Source: Acidimicrobiales bacterium
GTDB taxonomy: Bacteria; Actinomycetota; Acidimicrobiia; Acidimicrobiales; Aldehydirespiratoraceae
Reading direction: 5' to 3'
Assembly: GCA_029246685.1 (NCBI GenBank)
Contig: JAQWMR010000013.1
Location: 128,181 to 192,180 of the forward strand
DNA length: 64,000 nt
Below the pieces are notes generated by a model. That model was given only the letters and a program-made list of their open reading frames with translations. It was not told the origin of the DNA and ran no database searches. A program made the translations under genes and the position numbers. Below, piece by piece: positions 17,173-26,657 of the stretch; the first letter of the stretch is position 1; each line of letters begins with the position of its first letter.

Positions 17173-18324
17173 ATGGCACCGGCGGGTACCGCCACCTACG
17201 GCGCCGCCGTCAGCGAGCATCCCGACCCGGCTAATGCGATCGCAGAGGCCGGGGGCGCGGTTCTCGATCAGGTTGGCCCCGGAGCCGATGTCGCCCTGGT
17301 CTTCGTCACCGGCCCGCATGTCGAGGCGATGGAGGACGTCGCCCTCGCCGCGCACGCGATTCTGCGACCGGCGGCGCTCGCGGGCGCGACGGCCATCAGC
17401 GTGATCGGTGGGCCGACCGAGGTCGAGGACGTCGCGGCGATCTCGGTCTGGGCTGGTCACGTCGGACCTGCCGAGGCCGTCCGGCTGGAGGTGGTCCAGT
17501 CCTCCGATGGCACCGCAGTCGTCGGGATGCCCGACGAGGCCGCCATCGGACGGAGAACGCTGATTCTTCTCGCCGAACCGTTCTCTTTCCCGACCGAAGC
17601 ATTCGTGCAGGCCAGCAACGCTCAGTATCCGGACCTGACGGTCGTTGGCGGGATGGCGAGTGCCGGGGGGCCTGGCGCGAATCGGCTCGTCGTGCAGGGT
17701 GAGACACACCACGACGGCGCCGTCGGCATTCTTCTTCCAGAAGGGTTCGATGCCGTGCCGGTCGTCTCCCAGGGGTGTCGACCGGTCGGTGAGCCCTACA
17801 TCGTCACCGAGGCGGACGGCAATGTCGTGTCCGGGCTCGGGTCGCGACCTGCGCTGGAGCGACTGCAGAGCCTGGTGGACGATGCAGACGAGGACGATCG
17901 TTCGCTGATCTCCCAAGGGCTCCACGTCGGCCTCGTCGTGGACGAGTCGGCCGCGGAGTTCGACCGGGGCGACTTCCTGATCCGCGGCGTGCTTGGGGCC
18001 GAGCCGTCCCGTGGCGGGATTCGTGTCGGCGATCAGGTTCCGATCGGCACCACGCTTCAGTTTCACGTTCGCGACGCCGCATCGGCCGACGAAGACCTCC
18101 GCACGATGCTGGCCGCGGCCGACGCCGACTCGGCTCTCGTCTTCACATGCAACGAGCGGGGTACTCGTTTGTTCGGCGAGCCCGATCACGACGCCGCGAT
18201 CGTTCACGAGGTGGTCAACCGAGGGCCTGTCGCCGGCATGTTCTGTGCGGGTGAACTCGGGCCGGTTCGCGATCAGAACCAGGTCAACGGTTTCACCGCG
18301 TCGGTCCTGCTGTTCTGCGGCTGA
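17173..18324 (+). CDS. FIST N/C-domain sensory protein
   Basis: 383-residue cytoplasmic protein with an N-terminal FIST domain (ADVALVFVTG, then VVGGMASAGGPGANR) and a C-terminal FIST_C domain ending GMFCAGELGPVRDQNQVNGF, the family hallmark. FIST domains are predicted small-ligand sensors, possibly for amino acids, found alone or fused to signalling domains; no output domain is attached here. The ATG at 17173 follows the preceding stop by 2 nt. The divergent TetR gene is the likely regulator. Confidence 0.88.
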   Translation: MAPAGTATYGAAVSEHPDPANAIAEAGGAVLDQVGPGADVALVFVTGPHVEAMEDVALAAHAILRPAALAGATAISVIGGPTEVEDVAAISVWAGHVGPAEAVRLEVVQSSDGTAVVGMPDEAAIGRRTLILLAEPFSFPTEAFVQASNAQYPDLTVVGGMASAGGPGANRLVVQGETHHDGAVGILLPEGFDAVPVVSQGCRPVGEPYIVTEADGNVVSGLGSRPALERLQSLVDDADEDDRSLISQGLHVGLVVDESAAEFDRGDFLIRGVLGAEPSRGGIRVGDQVPIGTTLQFHVRDAASADEDLRTMLAAADADSALVFTCNERGTRLFGEPDHDAAIVHEVVNRGPVAGMFCAGELGPVRDQNQVNGFTASVLLFCG

Positions 18325-18401
18325 CACCGCGGCGGCAAAGATCCGAACCGTTGCCCGATCGCGCGGATAGGGTCCGTCGAGTTGGCAGCCGGGGAGGACC
18401 G

Positions 18402-20354
18402 ATGACCGATTTTGACGCGCGTGCGGTGAGCACGATTCGTGGCCTGGCCATGGACGCGCCCCATGCTGCTCGGTCCGGCCACCAGGGAACGGCGATGGCG
18501 CTCGCTCCCCTCGCCCACGTGCTCTTCAGTCGCGTCATGACCTACGACGCCGGTCGCGCCGACTGGCTCGATCGTGATCGGTTCGTCCTCTCCGCCGGGC
18601 ATGCCTCGATCCTGCAGTACTCGCTTCTGCATCTCGCCGGGTTCGGTCTTTCGCTGGACGACATCAAGGACTTTCGCCAATGGGGTTCGGCCACGCCCGG
18701 GCACCCCGAAGTCGGGCACACCGCCGGTGTTGAAGTCACCACCGGTCCGCTCGGCCAGGGTGTCGCCAACATGGTCGGCATGGCAGTCGCCGAAGCACAG
18801 CTGCGATCGCGCTACGGCAGCGAGATTTTCGATCACAACGTCTTCGGCATCTGTGGGGACGGCGACCTGTCCGAAGGCCTGAGCCACGAGGCGGCATCGC
18901 TGGCCGGTCACCTGGGCCTCGGCAAGATCGTCCTTTGCTACGACGACAACCACATCACGATCGATGGCGAGACCGAGTTGGCGCTCACCGACGACGCGGC
19001 CACCCGGTTCCGGTCCTACGGCTGGCATGTCGAGGAACTCGGCGACGTCGGCGAGGATCTCGACGCGCTGGAGGCCGGCTTGCGTCGGGCGATGGCCGTG
19101 ACCGACAAGCCGAGCCTCGTGATCATCCGAACCATCATCGGCACACCGGCGCCGGACTCGGCCAACACCGCCGAGGCCCACGGCTATGCCTTCTTCGATG
19201 AGGAGATCGCCGCCACCAAGACGCTGATGGGGGTGCCGGCCGACAAGACGTTCTACGTACCGGACGACGTACTCGACGAGTACCGCAAGCTGGGCCTGCG
19301 CGGTGCAGAGGCGCGCGCTGGATGGGAAGGACGGGTCGCCGAGTTCGCGGGCGACCGCGCCACGCTCGAGGCACAACTGAGCGGCACCGGCCTCCCGGGA
19401 TGGGAAGAGGCACTGCCGACGTTCGACGTTGGTGAGTCCATTGCCACCCGCAAGGCGTCCAACGGCGTGCTCCAAGCGCTCGTCCCCGTCGTGCCCGGCT
19501 TGACGGGCGGCGGCGCGGACCTCACCGGCAACACCGGAACGGTCATCAAAGACGAAGGCGTGTTCTCCGCCGCGAATCCGGGTGGCCGCCAGATCTACTT
19601 CGGCATCCGCGAACACGCCATGGGCGCGATCGCGAACGGCATGGCCCTCCACGGCGGCGCGATTCCCGTTGTCGGCACGTTCCTGGTCTTCGCCGACTAC
19701 ATGCGGGCCGCGGTGCGGCTCGCGGCGCTCTCGGAGGCCCGATCGGTGTTCGTGTGGAGTCACGACTCCGTCGGTGTCGGTGAGGACGGACCGACGCACC
19801 AACCCGTCGAGCAGGTTGCGTCGCTACGAGCGATCCCCAATCTGCGCGTCATGCGACCGGCCGACGCGAACGAGACCGTCGCTGCATGGAAGATCGCGAT
19901 GGAATCGGGTGGGCCGACCGCGATGATCACGACGCGTCAGAACGTTCCTGTTCTCGAGGGAACCTCGGCCGAGGGGGTCGCCCAGGGCGCGTATGTCCTG
20001 CACCCTGCTGACGACGCAGCCATCACGCTCGTCGGCACCGGCAGCGAAGTCTCCGTCTGCGTCGAAGCAGCTGACGCACTCGCCGCGAGCGGCATCGCGG
20101 CCCGCGTGGTGTCCATGCCCTGCTGGGAGCTCTTCGAGCAGCTCGACGCCCACGCACAGGCCGCCGTGATTCCCCGGACCACGCCGTCGCTCGCGATCGA
20201 AGCCGGCTCGTCGATGGGCTGGCACCGCTGGGTCGACGACGTGATCGGCATCGACCGCTTCGGTGCATCGGCGCCGGGCGATACCGTGCTGTCAGAGCTC
20301 GGTATCAATGCCGACAATATCGTTGCCCGGGCCCGCGCCCTGATCGAATCCTGA
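18402..20354 (+). CDS. tkt: Transketolase
   Basis: Thiamine-diphosphate enzyme of the non-oxidative pentose phosphate pathway; 650 residues. The N-terminal TPP domain has SAGHASIL, GHPEVGHTAGVEVTTGPLGQ and the GDGDLSEG Mg/TPP motif. The central domain has FGIREHAMG and SHDSVGVGEDGPTHQPVEQ, which carries catalytic histidines. The C-terminal domain lies from about residue 520. GGGGAGG precedes the ATG at 18402, and a TAGGGT box at 18368 could be its -10. It is followed 10 nt later by transaldolase in the same operon. Confidence 0.96.
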   Translation: MTDFDARAVSTIRGLAMDAPHAARSGHQGTAMALAPLAHVLFSRVMTYDAGRADWLDRDRFVLSAGHASILQYSLLHLAGFGLSLDDIKDFRQWGSATPGHPEVGHTAGVEVTTGPLGQGVANMVGMAVAEAQLRSRYGSEIFDHNVFGICGDGDLSEGLSHEAASLAGHLGLGKIVLCYDDNHITIDGETELALTDDAATRFRSYGWHVEELGDVGEDLDALEAGLRRAMAVTDKPSLVIIRTIIGTPAPDSANTAEAHGYAFFDEEIAATKTLMGVPADKTFYVPDDVLDEYRKLGLRGAEARAGWEGRVAEFAGDRATLEAQLSGTGLPGWEEALPTFDVGESIATRKASNGVLQALVPVVPGLTGGGADLTGNTGTVIKDEGVFSAANPGGRQIYFGIREHAMGAIANGMALHGGAIPVVGTFLVFADYMRAAVRLAALSEARSVFVWSHDSVGVGEDGPTHQPVEQVASLRAIPNLRVMRPADANETVAAWKIAMESGGPTAMITTRQNVPVLEGTSAEGVAQGAYVLHPADDAAITLVGTGSEVSVCVEAADALAASGIAARVVSMPCWELFEQLDAHAQAAVIPRTTPSLAIEAGSSMGWHRWVDDVIGIDRFGASAPGDTVLSELGINADNIVARARALIES

Positions 20355-20364
20355 CGGAGGACTC

Positions 20365-21468
20365 ATGACCCGCTTGCACGATCTCTATGCCGAGCAGGGT
20401 CAGAGTCCCTGGCTCGACAACATCCGGCGTGGCTGGATCACCAGCGGCGAACTCGAGGCGTGGGTGGCCCGCGGCGTGCGGGGGCTCACGAGCAACCCCT
20501 CGATCTTCCAGAAGGCGATTCAAGGCTCCGAGGAGTACGACGAGGAGTTCTCCGACGCCATCAGCGGCGGACTCGACGTGGAAGCGTCCTACTGGCGCCT
20601 GGTCACGAGCGACATTCGAGCGGCGCTCGGCATCCTGCGCCCCGTCTACGACGAGAGTAACGGCCTCGACGGCTACGTGTCGGTCGAGGTCGACCCTGGC
20701 CTGGCCCGCGACAGCGCCGGAACGGAGACGGCGGCTCGATCACTCGACGAGCAGCTCGCTGCGCCGAACCTCTACGTCAAGATCCCGGCCACCGCCGAAG
20801 GCCTGGACCCGATCCGCCAGATGATCGCCGAGAAGCGGTCCATCAATGTCACCCTCATCTTCTCGCTCGGCCGGTACGCCGAAGTCATGGAGGCCTACAT
20901 CTCCGGGCTTATGTCGGCCGAGGGCGACCTGTCCGACATCTCGAGCGTGGCGTCCTTCTTCATCAGCCGACTCGACGTCGAAGTGGATCGTCGCCTCGAG
21001 GCGATCGGCACGCCGGATGCCCTTGCCCTGCGAGGCAAGGCGGCCGTCGCCAACGGCAAACTCGCCTACTCGCAGTTCCTCGAAACGTTCTCCGGCCCTC
21101 GGTGGGATGCTCTCGTTGCTCGCGGGGCGCGCGTGCAGCGTCCGCTCTGGGCGTCGACGTCCACGAAGAACCCTGAGTACCCCGACACGCTCTACGTGGA
21201 CAAGCTCATCGGACCCGACACCGTCAACACGCTGCCGGACAACACCCTCGACGCGTTCGAGGACCACGGCACGATTGCTCGCACGATCGATGCAGACGTC
21301 GCAGCCGCACAAGCGGTCATGGACCAGCTCGCCGAAGTGGGTGTCGACCTCAACGACGTGACGCAGCTGTTGGAGGACGAAGGCGTTGCTGCCTTCGAGA
21401 AGAGTTTCGACGAGCTGCTCGGCGCACTCGGTACGAAGGCCGAGGCGATCACGGCCGGCCGCGCCTGA
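20365..21468 (+). CDS. tal: Transaldolase
   Basis: Moves dihydroxyacetone units in the pentose phosphate pathway; 367 residues, the long mycobacterial-type class. The first signature GLTSNPSIFQKAI is at about residues 39-51, and the Schiff-base lysine lies in NLYVKIPAT at about residue 136. STSTKNPEYPDTLYVDKLIG is the conserved C-terminal block. GGAGG lies 6 nt before the ATG. It shares 1 nt (TGATG) with the acyl-CoA dehydrogenase gene downstream. Confidence 0.96.
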   Translation: MTRLHDLYAEQGQSPWLDNIRRGWITSGELEAWVARGVRGLTSNPSIFQKAIQGSEEYDEEFSDAISGGLDVEASYWRLVTSDIRAALGILRPVYDESNGLDGYVSVEVDPGLARDSAGTETAARSLDEQLAAPNLYVKIPATAEGLDPIRQMIAEKRSINVTLIFSLGRYAEVMEAYISGLMSAEGDLSDISSVASFFISRLDVEVDRRLEAIGTPDALALRGKAAVANGKLAYSQFLETFSGPRWDALVARGARVQRPLWASTSTKNPEYPDTLYVDKLIGPDTVNTLPDNTLDAFEDHGTIARTIDADVAAAQAVMDQLAEVGVDLNDVTQLLEDEGVAAFEKSFDELLGALGTKAEAITAGRA

Positions 21469-22694
21469 TGGACCCGTCCTACAGCCAAGAAGCGGAGTCA
21501 TTCCGCGAGAAGATCCAGGCGTTCCTGGCGGAGAAGCTCCCGTCCACGTGGGCCGGCATCGGCGCGCTCGAAGTCGACGCCGCCATGGAGTTCACGGGCG
21601 AGTGGCGTCGTACCCTCGCGGACAACCAGTACCTCGCGCCGGCCTGGCCCACCGAATACGGGGGCGGCGGGCTCAGCGAGCTCGAGCAGGTTGTCCTCGC
21701 CGAGGAGTTCCAACGCGCCGGCGTGCCGACGGGCGGGCTCAACGACTCGTTCAGTATCCAGATGGTCGGCAACACCATCCTGCACTGGGGCACGCCCGAG
21801 CAGAAGTCCCACTTCCTGCCGCGGATCATCAGCGGCGACGACGTGTGGTGTCAGGGCTACTCCGAGCCAGACGCAGGCTCCGACCTCGGCGGCCTCGGGT
21901 GCGGCGCCCACCTCGACGGCGACGAGTGGTCGATCAACGGTCAGAAGATCTGGACGTCGGCGGGGATGACAGCGAACTGGATCTTCGTGCTCTGCCGCAC
22001 CGATTCCGATGCGCCGAAGCATCGCGGCATCAGCTTCGTCCTCTGCCCGATGGAGCAGGAGGGCGTCGAGGTACGCCCGATCCAGATGCTCTCGGGCGAC
22101 TCGGACTTCAATGAGACGTTCTTCGATGACGCCCGCACCCACAAGGACAACATCGTGGGCGAAGTCAACGGTGGGTGGGCCGTCGCCATGACCCTCCTCG
22201 GCTACGAACGAGGCGAGGCTGCGGCCACCATGCCGATCATGTTCAAGGCTGAGGCCGAGAAGCTGCTGGCCTTCGCGAAGGAGACGGGCGCCTCGAAGGA
22301 TCCGGTCATCCGCGATCGTCTCGCCCGAATCCACACCGAGGTCGAGATCATGGGGTATCTCGGGAAGCGATCGCTCACGAACTTCCTCTCCGGTGGCGTC
22401 CCCGGCCCCACCGAGTCGATGTTCAAGATCTACTGGAGCGAGTACCACCGCAGGCTCACGGAACTATCCGTCGACATTCTCGGTGCGGCGGCCCTGACCC
22501 CCGAAGGCAAGCGTCCGTCGAGTTCGTTCTGGGGTGACCAGGCCGGTTCCGACAACAACTCCGCGAGCTGGGTCGGGGCGTTCTACAACGCCCGGGCCGG
22601 TACGATCTATGCCGGTACCAGCGAGATTCAGCGCAACATCCTCGGTGAGTTGGTCCTCGGACTGCCCAAGGAGCCGCGCCCGGCCGCGAACTGA
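21468..22694 (+). CDS. Acyl-CoA dehydrogenase
   Basis: FAD enzyme introducing the alpha-beta double bond into an acyl-CoA; 408 residues. The N-terminal helical domain precedes the FAD/substrate motif GYSEPDAGSDLGGL, with WSINGQKIWTS in the beta domain. The C-terminal arginine region AGTIYAGTSEIQRNILGE closes the active site. It resembles the FadE class of long or unusual acyl-CoA substrates. The 1-nt overlap with tal couples it to the pentose phosphate genes, an unusual pairing; the substrate is unknown. Confidence 0.92.
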   Translation: MDPSYSQEAESFREKIQAFLAEKLPSTWAGIGALEVDAAMEFTGEWRRTLADNQYLAPAWPTEYGGGGLSELEQVVLAEEFQRAGVPTGGLNDSFSIQMVGNTILHWGTPEQKSHFLPRIISGDDVWCQGYSEPDAGSDLGGLGCGAHLDGDEWSINGQKIWTSAGMTANWIFVLCRTDSDAPKHRGISFVLCPMEQEGVEVRPIQMLSGDSDFNETFFDDARTHKDNIVGEVNGGWAVAMTLLGYERGEAAATMPIMFKAEAEKLLAFAKETGASKDPVIRDRLARIHTEVEIMGYLGKRSLTNFLSGGVPGPTESMFKIYWSEYHRRLTELSVDILGAAALTPEGKRPSSSFWGDQAGSDNNSASWVGAFYNARAGTIYAGTSEIQRNILGELVLGLPKEPRPAAN

Positions 22695-22895
22695 GGGCCT
22701 GCAGTCGGGCGAGGTAGGGACCTGCGCCGGACGCTCCTAGACTCATGGTTGATCCTGCTGGGGCCGATTGGCACCACAGGGCCGATGGCGAGACGGAACC
22801 GCCACCGGCGGCCAGGTCAGGCGCCGCTCCTTGCGAGCGGCCAACGGCTCGGCTCTCGAAGAGGAGCGTTGCTCCGCATCCCGTAGGAGAGAACC
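22695..22895 (+). promoter_or_regulatory. Promoter and ~150-nt leader of helicase gene
   Basis: A TAGACT box at 22737-22742 would start transcription near 22749. The leader holds a stem GCCGCTC (22823-22829) / GAGCGGC (22835-22841) with a 5-nt loop, and ends in a GGAGAG ribosome site at 22886. A short open frame at 22745 begins before the predicted start site and is probably not translated. No known riboswitch is recognised. Confidence 0.35.
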
Positions 22896-22946
22896 GTTAC
22901 CAACAACGACGGGGTCGTCCTGACGTCGAGTGAGCTCGACCGTCTG

Positions 22947-25900
22947 GTGCAGGCCCAGCTCGACGGTCGCACGACCGACGAGGAGACCAACTATCTGAAA
23001 CAGCGAGAAGCCGCGTGGGCATCCAGCCTCTATCGGCTTCTCGACGAGGCCGAGACCAGCCTCGCGTCAGCCCGCCGCGATCTGCGGGGGGCCGAGCGAG
23101 CGATGGTGCTCGCCGATCTCGACGCGGACTGCTGGCGCATCGACGAGGCGTTGACCTCGCTGGTCGGAGCCGCGCCCGACGCCGAACTCCAGCCCGCGAA
23201 CGAGGGACGCGGCGGTCCGGCCCCCGCGTTCGTCGCCGACGTCCAACTCCACCTGTCCCGTTCCGACGGGCGCATCGTGGCGTGGGCCAGTGGCGCCGGC
23301 CAGCGGCCAGAGTCCGATGAGCAGGTGTTGCAGCGCATCCGTGATCTCGGCGGCGTGGTGGACGACTGGGATGAGCGCGCCACCGTCAAGATCCCCGGCA
23401 ATGGTCGTGTCGCGACAGTGTCCGCGCCGATCGAGAAGGTGCTCGGGTGGCTTTCGCCCCTCGGCGGCACGGCCGACGACGATCGCGTTGGCGCCAGTGT
23501 CACGTGGATCGGTCTCGCAACCGCTGCCGCGATCAAGCTCGTCATGCAGGGCCGGTTCGTTCCTCAGCTGATCCACCAGAAGCGCCGTCGACGAGATCCC
23601 GCAACTCCCGACCAGGGCACCTTCCGCATGCGTTGGATGCCCGCGCTGGTCGACGATGAAATGCTCGCCGCCCTCGCTGCCTCCGTTCCCGGCGCGGCGA
23701 TGCTCGGCAGTCGTGAGCAGGAGAAAGAGAAGTTCACCATGGCCGCGCTGACCGACATGGTCGACGCGATCGTCGGATTCGCGGCCGGCCAGATCGAGAG
23801 CCCGGCTCCCCCTCCCGAGGTCCGTACCAAACAAGACGTCGCGGAGACAGCTTTGTGCCTGCTGAACGGCGAAGCGTTTGTGGCGCCGACCAAGGCCGGC
23901 GGCGAACTCTTGCGCCGTATGACGCAGTGGGGTCAGGCCGCCGTCGGCGCGACCGGTCGCCGACTGGTTGTGCAGCTCGATCCGCCTGACGACCAGGAAG
24001 CCTGGCACGTCGCGGTCCTCGCTCCCGGCGAGGACGGCGGACTCGAGCCGATCGAGGTCGCGGTCACCACCGGCAGCAAGACGCGGGCCAAGCAGATGGC
24101 TGCTCAACTCGCCCGACTCGAACGGCTCTTCCCCGAACTCCTCCGCCTCGGCGGTCGCCGCCGCGGTGAAGTCATCCTCAGCCAAGACGAGGCGTGGAAC
24201 CTGATGACCACGTCCGGCGACGTGCTCCGAGCAGCTGGATTCGACGTCCGGGTACCCGACCTTCGCCGTCAGAAGGCCATTGCCTCCCTGCGGCTCACGT
24301 CTGAAGCGGACGAGAGCATGGTCGGGGCCCAGCAGCTCGCGGACGTGCGCTGGTCTGCGGTGTTCGACGAAGTCGAGCTGACCGCCGCCCAGATCGCCAA
24401 ACTCGCGGTCGAGGCGCGGCCGATCGTGAAGTCGCGCGGTCAGTGGGTCGAACTCGACAAGGCAGACCTCGCGGAAGCCGCGGCTGCGCTCGCCGAGCGG
24501 GCCGATCAAACCCGACTCACCGGAGCCGACATGCTCCGCCACGCGTTGGGGCTGGAGGGCTCTCCGCTCGCCGGTGGTGTCAACATCGTCGGCCAGGGCT
24601 GGGCCGCGGATCTCCTCCGCAGCGTCGAGTCGCTCCCCGAGGCGCCGACAACCACGCCCGAGGGCTTCTCTGGCGAGCTGCGCAGCTACCAGGCTGACGC
24701 GCTCGCCTGGCTGAACTTCCTCGACGATGCAGGTATGGGTGGCTGCCTGGCCCTCGACATGGGGCTCGGCAAGACGCCGACCACCTTGGCAAGCCTCTTC
24801 GGTGGTCGCGACCAAGGCCCCGGCCTCGTCGTCGCCCCGCCTGCGGTGGTCGGCAACTGGGCATCGGAGGCGAAGAACTTCGTCCCGGATCTGAAGGTCG
24901 TCGTGCACCACGGCGCGTCGCGGGCAAAGGGCCCGGCGCTCGGCACGGCCATCCGCGGCGCTGACGTCGTCATCACCACGTATGGCACAGCCATCAGAGA
25001 CATGGACCAGCTGAGCGAATTCGACTGGGGCAAGGTCGTTATCGACGAGGCGCAGGCGATCAAGAACCCGGCCGCAGAGACCAGCAAGGAATTGCGGCGG
25101 CTCAAGGCGCGCAGCCGGGTGGCGCTCACTGGCACGCCGATCGAGAACGGGCTCGGCGATCTCTGGTCGATCCTCGACTGGGCCAACCCGGGTCTCCTCG
25201 GCCCTCGTGCCGCCTTCGTCTCGCAGCTGACGCCCGAGAAGGCCAACACGCACGCATCGAACGACGGCGAACAAGCGCTGCGAGCGCTCAACGGGATCCT
25301 TGTCTACCGACGTACCAAGGCGGAACCGGCCATCGCCGGGGAGCTGCCGGACCGGATCGACGAGCTCGACCACTGTGCCATGACTGCCGAGCAGATCGGT
25401 CTGTACCAGGCTGTCGTGGACTCGCTGATCGTGGATTCCGAGCAGAAGGATCCGGGCACTCCCGAACGCAAGGGAGCCGTGCTGGCGGCCATCACGGCGC
25501 TGAAGCAGATCTGCAACCACCCCGTGAACTATCAGGCAGACGATCGCGGCATCGAGGGTCGGTCTGGAAAGCTCGTGCGGCTCAACGAGATCATCGAGAA
25601 CGTCTTTGCGGCGGACGAAAAGGTGCTCGTCTTCACCCACTTCGCCACGTGGGGAGAGACGTTGGCCGGGTACCTCTCCGACCGAACCGGTAAGACGATC
25701 AACTGCTATCACGGCGGACTGAGCCGCTGGGCGCGTGATCGAATGGTCGACGAGTTCCAGAAGAGTTCCGGCGCCGGTGCCATGGTGCTCTCGCTCAAAG
25801 CGGGCGGCACCGGGCTCAATCTCACCGCGGCGAACCATGTCGTGCTCTACGACCGTTGGTGGAATCCGGCGGTCGAGGATCAGGCGCGGGACCGTGTGTG

Positions 25901-26150
25901 GCGCATCGGCCAGGAGAACACCGTCATCTGCCATCGCCTCATCTGCCCGGGCACGATCGATGAGCGAGTCGAAGAGGTCGTCGCTGGAAAGCGGCAGATC
26001 GCCGACATCACCCTCCCCAAGTCCAGCTCGATCGGCGACCTGAACGCTGAGCAGCTGCAGCAGGCGCTCGGTATCGATGCCTCCGCGCTTCTCGATGTCG
26101 AGGGCGAGGCCGATGCCGAGGACTTCGTCGCCGAGGAGGTCGGATCGTGA
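22947..26150 (+). CDS. SNF2-family DEAD/DEAH helicase
   Basis: DNA translocase of the Swi2/Snf2 type, 1067 residues from this GTG. The first 560 residues include the bacterial SNF2-associated domain. The motor then has Walker A DMGLGKT (about 604-610), Walker B IDEAQ (about 697), LTGTPIENGLGDLWS, and in the second lobe VFTHFATWGE, SLKAGGTGLNLTAANHV and WRIGQ (about 985). The true start may be 51 nt upstream: a GGAGAG site is perfectly placed before a GTT codon at 22896, which gives TNNDGVVLTSSELDRLV. The role may be in DNA repair or chromatin-protein remodelling. It overlaps the next small gene by 4 nt. Confidence 0.9.
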   Translation: MQAQLDGRTTDEETNYLKQREAAWASSLYRLLDEAETSLASARRDLRGAERAMVLADLDADCWRIDEALTSLVGAAPDAELQPANEGRGGPAPAFVADVQLHLSRSDGRIVAWASGAGQRPESDEQVLQRIRDLGGVVDDWDERATVKIPGNGRVATVSAPIEKVLGWLSPLGGTADDDRVGASVTWIGLATAAAIKLVMQGRFVPQLIHQKRRRRDPATPDQGTFRMRWMPALVDDEMLAALAASVPGAAMLGSREQEKEKFTMAALTDMVDAIVGFAAGQIESPAPPPEVRTKQDVAETALCLLNGEAFVAPTKAGGELLRRMTQWGQAAVGATGRRLVVQLDPPDDQEAWHVAVLAPGEDGGLEPIEVAVTTGSKTRAKQMAAQLARLERLFPELLRLGGRRRGEVILSQDEAWNLMTTSGDVLRAAGFDVRVPDLRRQKAIASLRLTSEADESMVGAQQLADVRWSAVFDEVELTAAQIAKLAVEARPIVKSRGQWVELDKADLAEAAAALAERADQTRLTGADMLRHALGLEGSPLAGGVNIVGQGWAADLLRSVESLPEAPTTTPEGFSGELRSYQADALAWLNFLDDAGMGGCLALDMGLGKTPTTLASLFGGRDQGPGLVVAPPAVVGNWASEAKNFVPDLKVVVHHGASRAKGPALGTAIRGADVVITTYGTAIRDMDQLSEFDWGKVVIDEAQAIKNPAAETSKELRRLKARSRVALTGTPIENGLGDLWSILDWANPGLLGPRAAFVSQLTPEKANTHASNDGEQALRALNGILVYRRTKAEPAIAGELPDRIDELDHCAMTAEQIGLYQAVVDSLIVDSEQKDPGTPERKGAVLAAITALKQICNHPVNYQADDRGIEGRSGKLVRLNEIIENVFAADEKVLVFTHFATWGETLAGYLSDRTGKTINCYHGGLSRWARDRMVDEFQKSSGAGAMVLSLKAGGTGLNLTAANHVVLYDRWWNPAVEDQARDRVWRIGQENTVICHRLICPGTIDERVEEVVAGKRQIADITLPKSSSIGDLNAEQLQQALGIDASALLDVEGEADAEDFVAEEVGS

Positions 26151-26518
26151 ACCAGCCGGCTCGACGCAAGCGCAACCGCTCACGCAGACGGGGCGGAAAC
26201 GCGGGGAACAACGCGGATGGCTCCAATAGCGGGAACAAGTCCGGTGGCCGCTCGCAGCAGCAGAAGAAGAACCAGCAGCCAAAGGTGGACCCTCGGGAGT
26301 TCTGGGGCGAGGCGGACGAGCTGCCGGAACAAATCGACGGGCTGACCCACTCCCCGGATGTCCGGGCCGTGCTCACGTCGCTCGGCCGGCCACCACTCAC
26401 GGGCAATGAGACTGCCGCCGAGCACTGGTTCAGCATGGTCTACGAGCGTGCCGCGTTCCTCGCCGGCGCGTTGGCCGCCGCCGGCGACCTCGACGCCGCG
26501 CCACCTGCCGACGACTGA
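26147..26518 (+). CDS. Small basic protein co-translated with SNF2 helicase
   Basis: 123 residues. The first 45 are Arg/Lys/Asn/Gly/Gln-rich and disordered (RRKRNRSRRRGGN, SQQQKKNQQ), suggesting nucleic-acid contact. The rest is a compact acidic domain beginning DPREFWGEADELPE. The GTG overlaps the helicase stop by 4 nt, so it is probably a helicase partner. I do not recognise the family. Confidence 0.75.
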   Translation: MNQPARRKRNRSRRRGGNAGNNADGSNSGNKSGGRSQQQKKNQQPKVDPREFWGEADELPEQIDGLTHSPDVRAVLTSLGRPPLTGNETAAEHWFSMVYERAAFLAGALAAAGDLDAAPPADD

Positions 26519-26657
26519 GTTCACCCGCCACCGGTTGCGGTGCGGGATCTGATCAAGCTTGTGACCGCGCGGGCCGACACTCAGTAGACGTACGCACTCA
26601 TTAGCCGTACACGTCACGAGGGGTAAGCCATGCGACCAATGATCCGCTGCGCTAGCA

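Noticed and set aside
22745..22933. 62-codon frame before the helicase as a leader peptide
   Set aside because: The predicted transcription start (about 22749) falls after its ATG, and it has no ribosome site.
23067..26282. Open frame of 1071 codons antisense to the SNF2 helicase
   Set aside because: The sense strand has complete helicase motifs; the antisense product has none and shows the composition typical of reverse-strand GC-rich frames.
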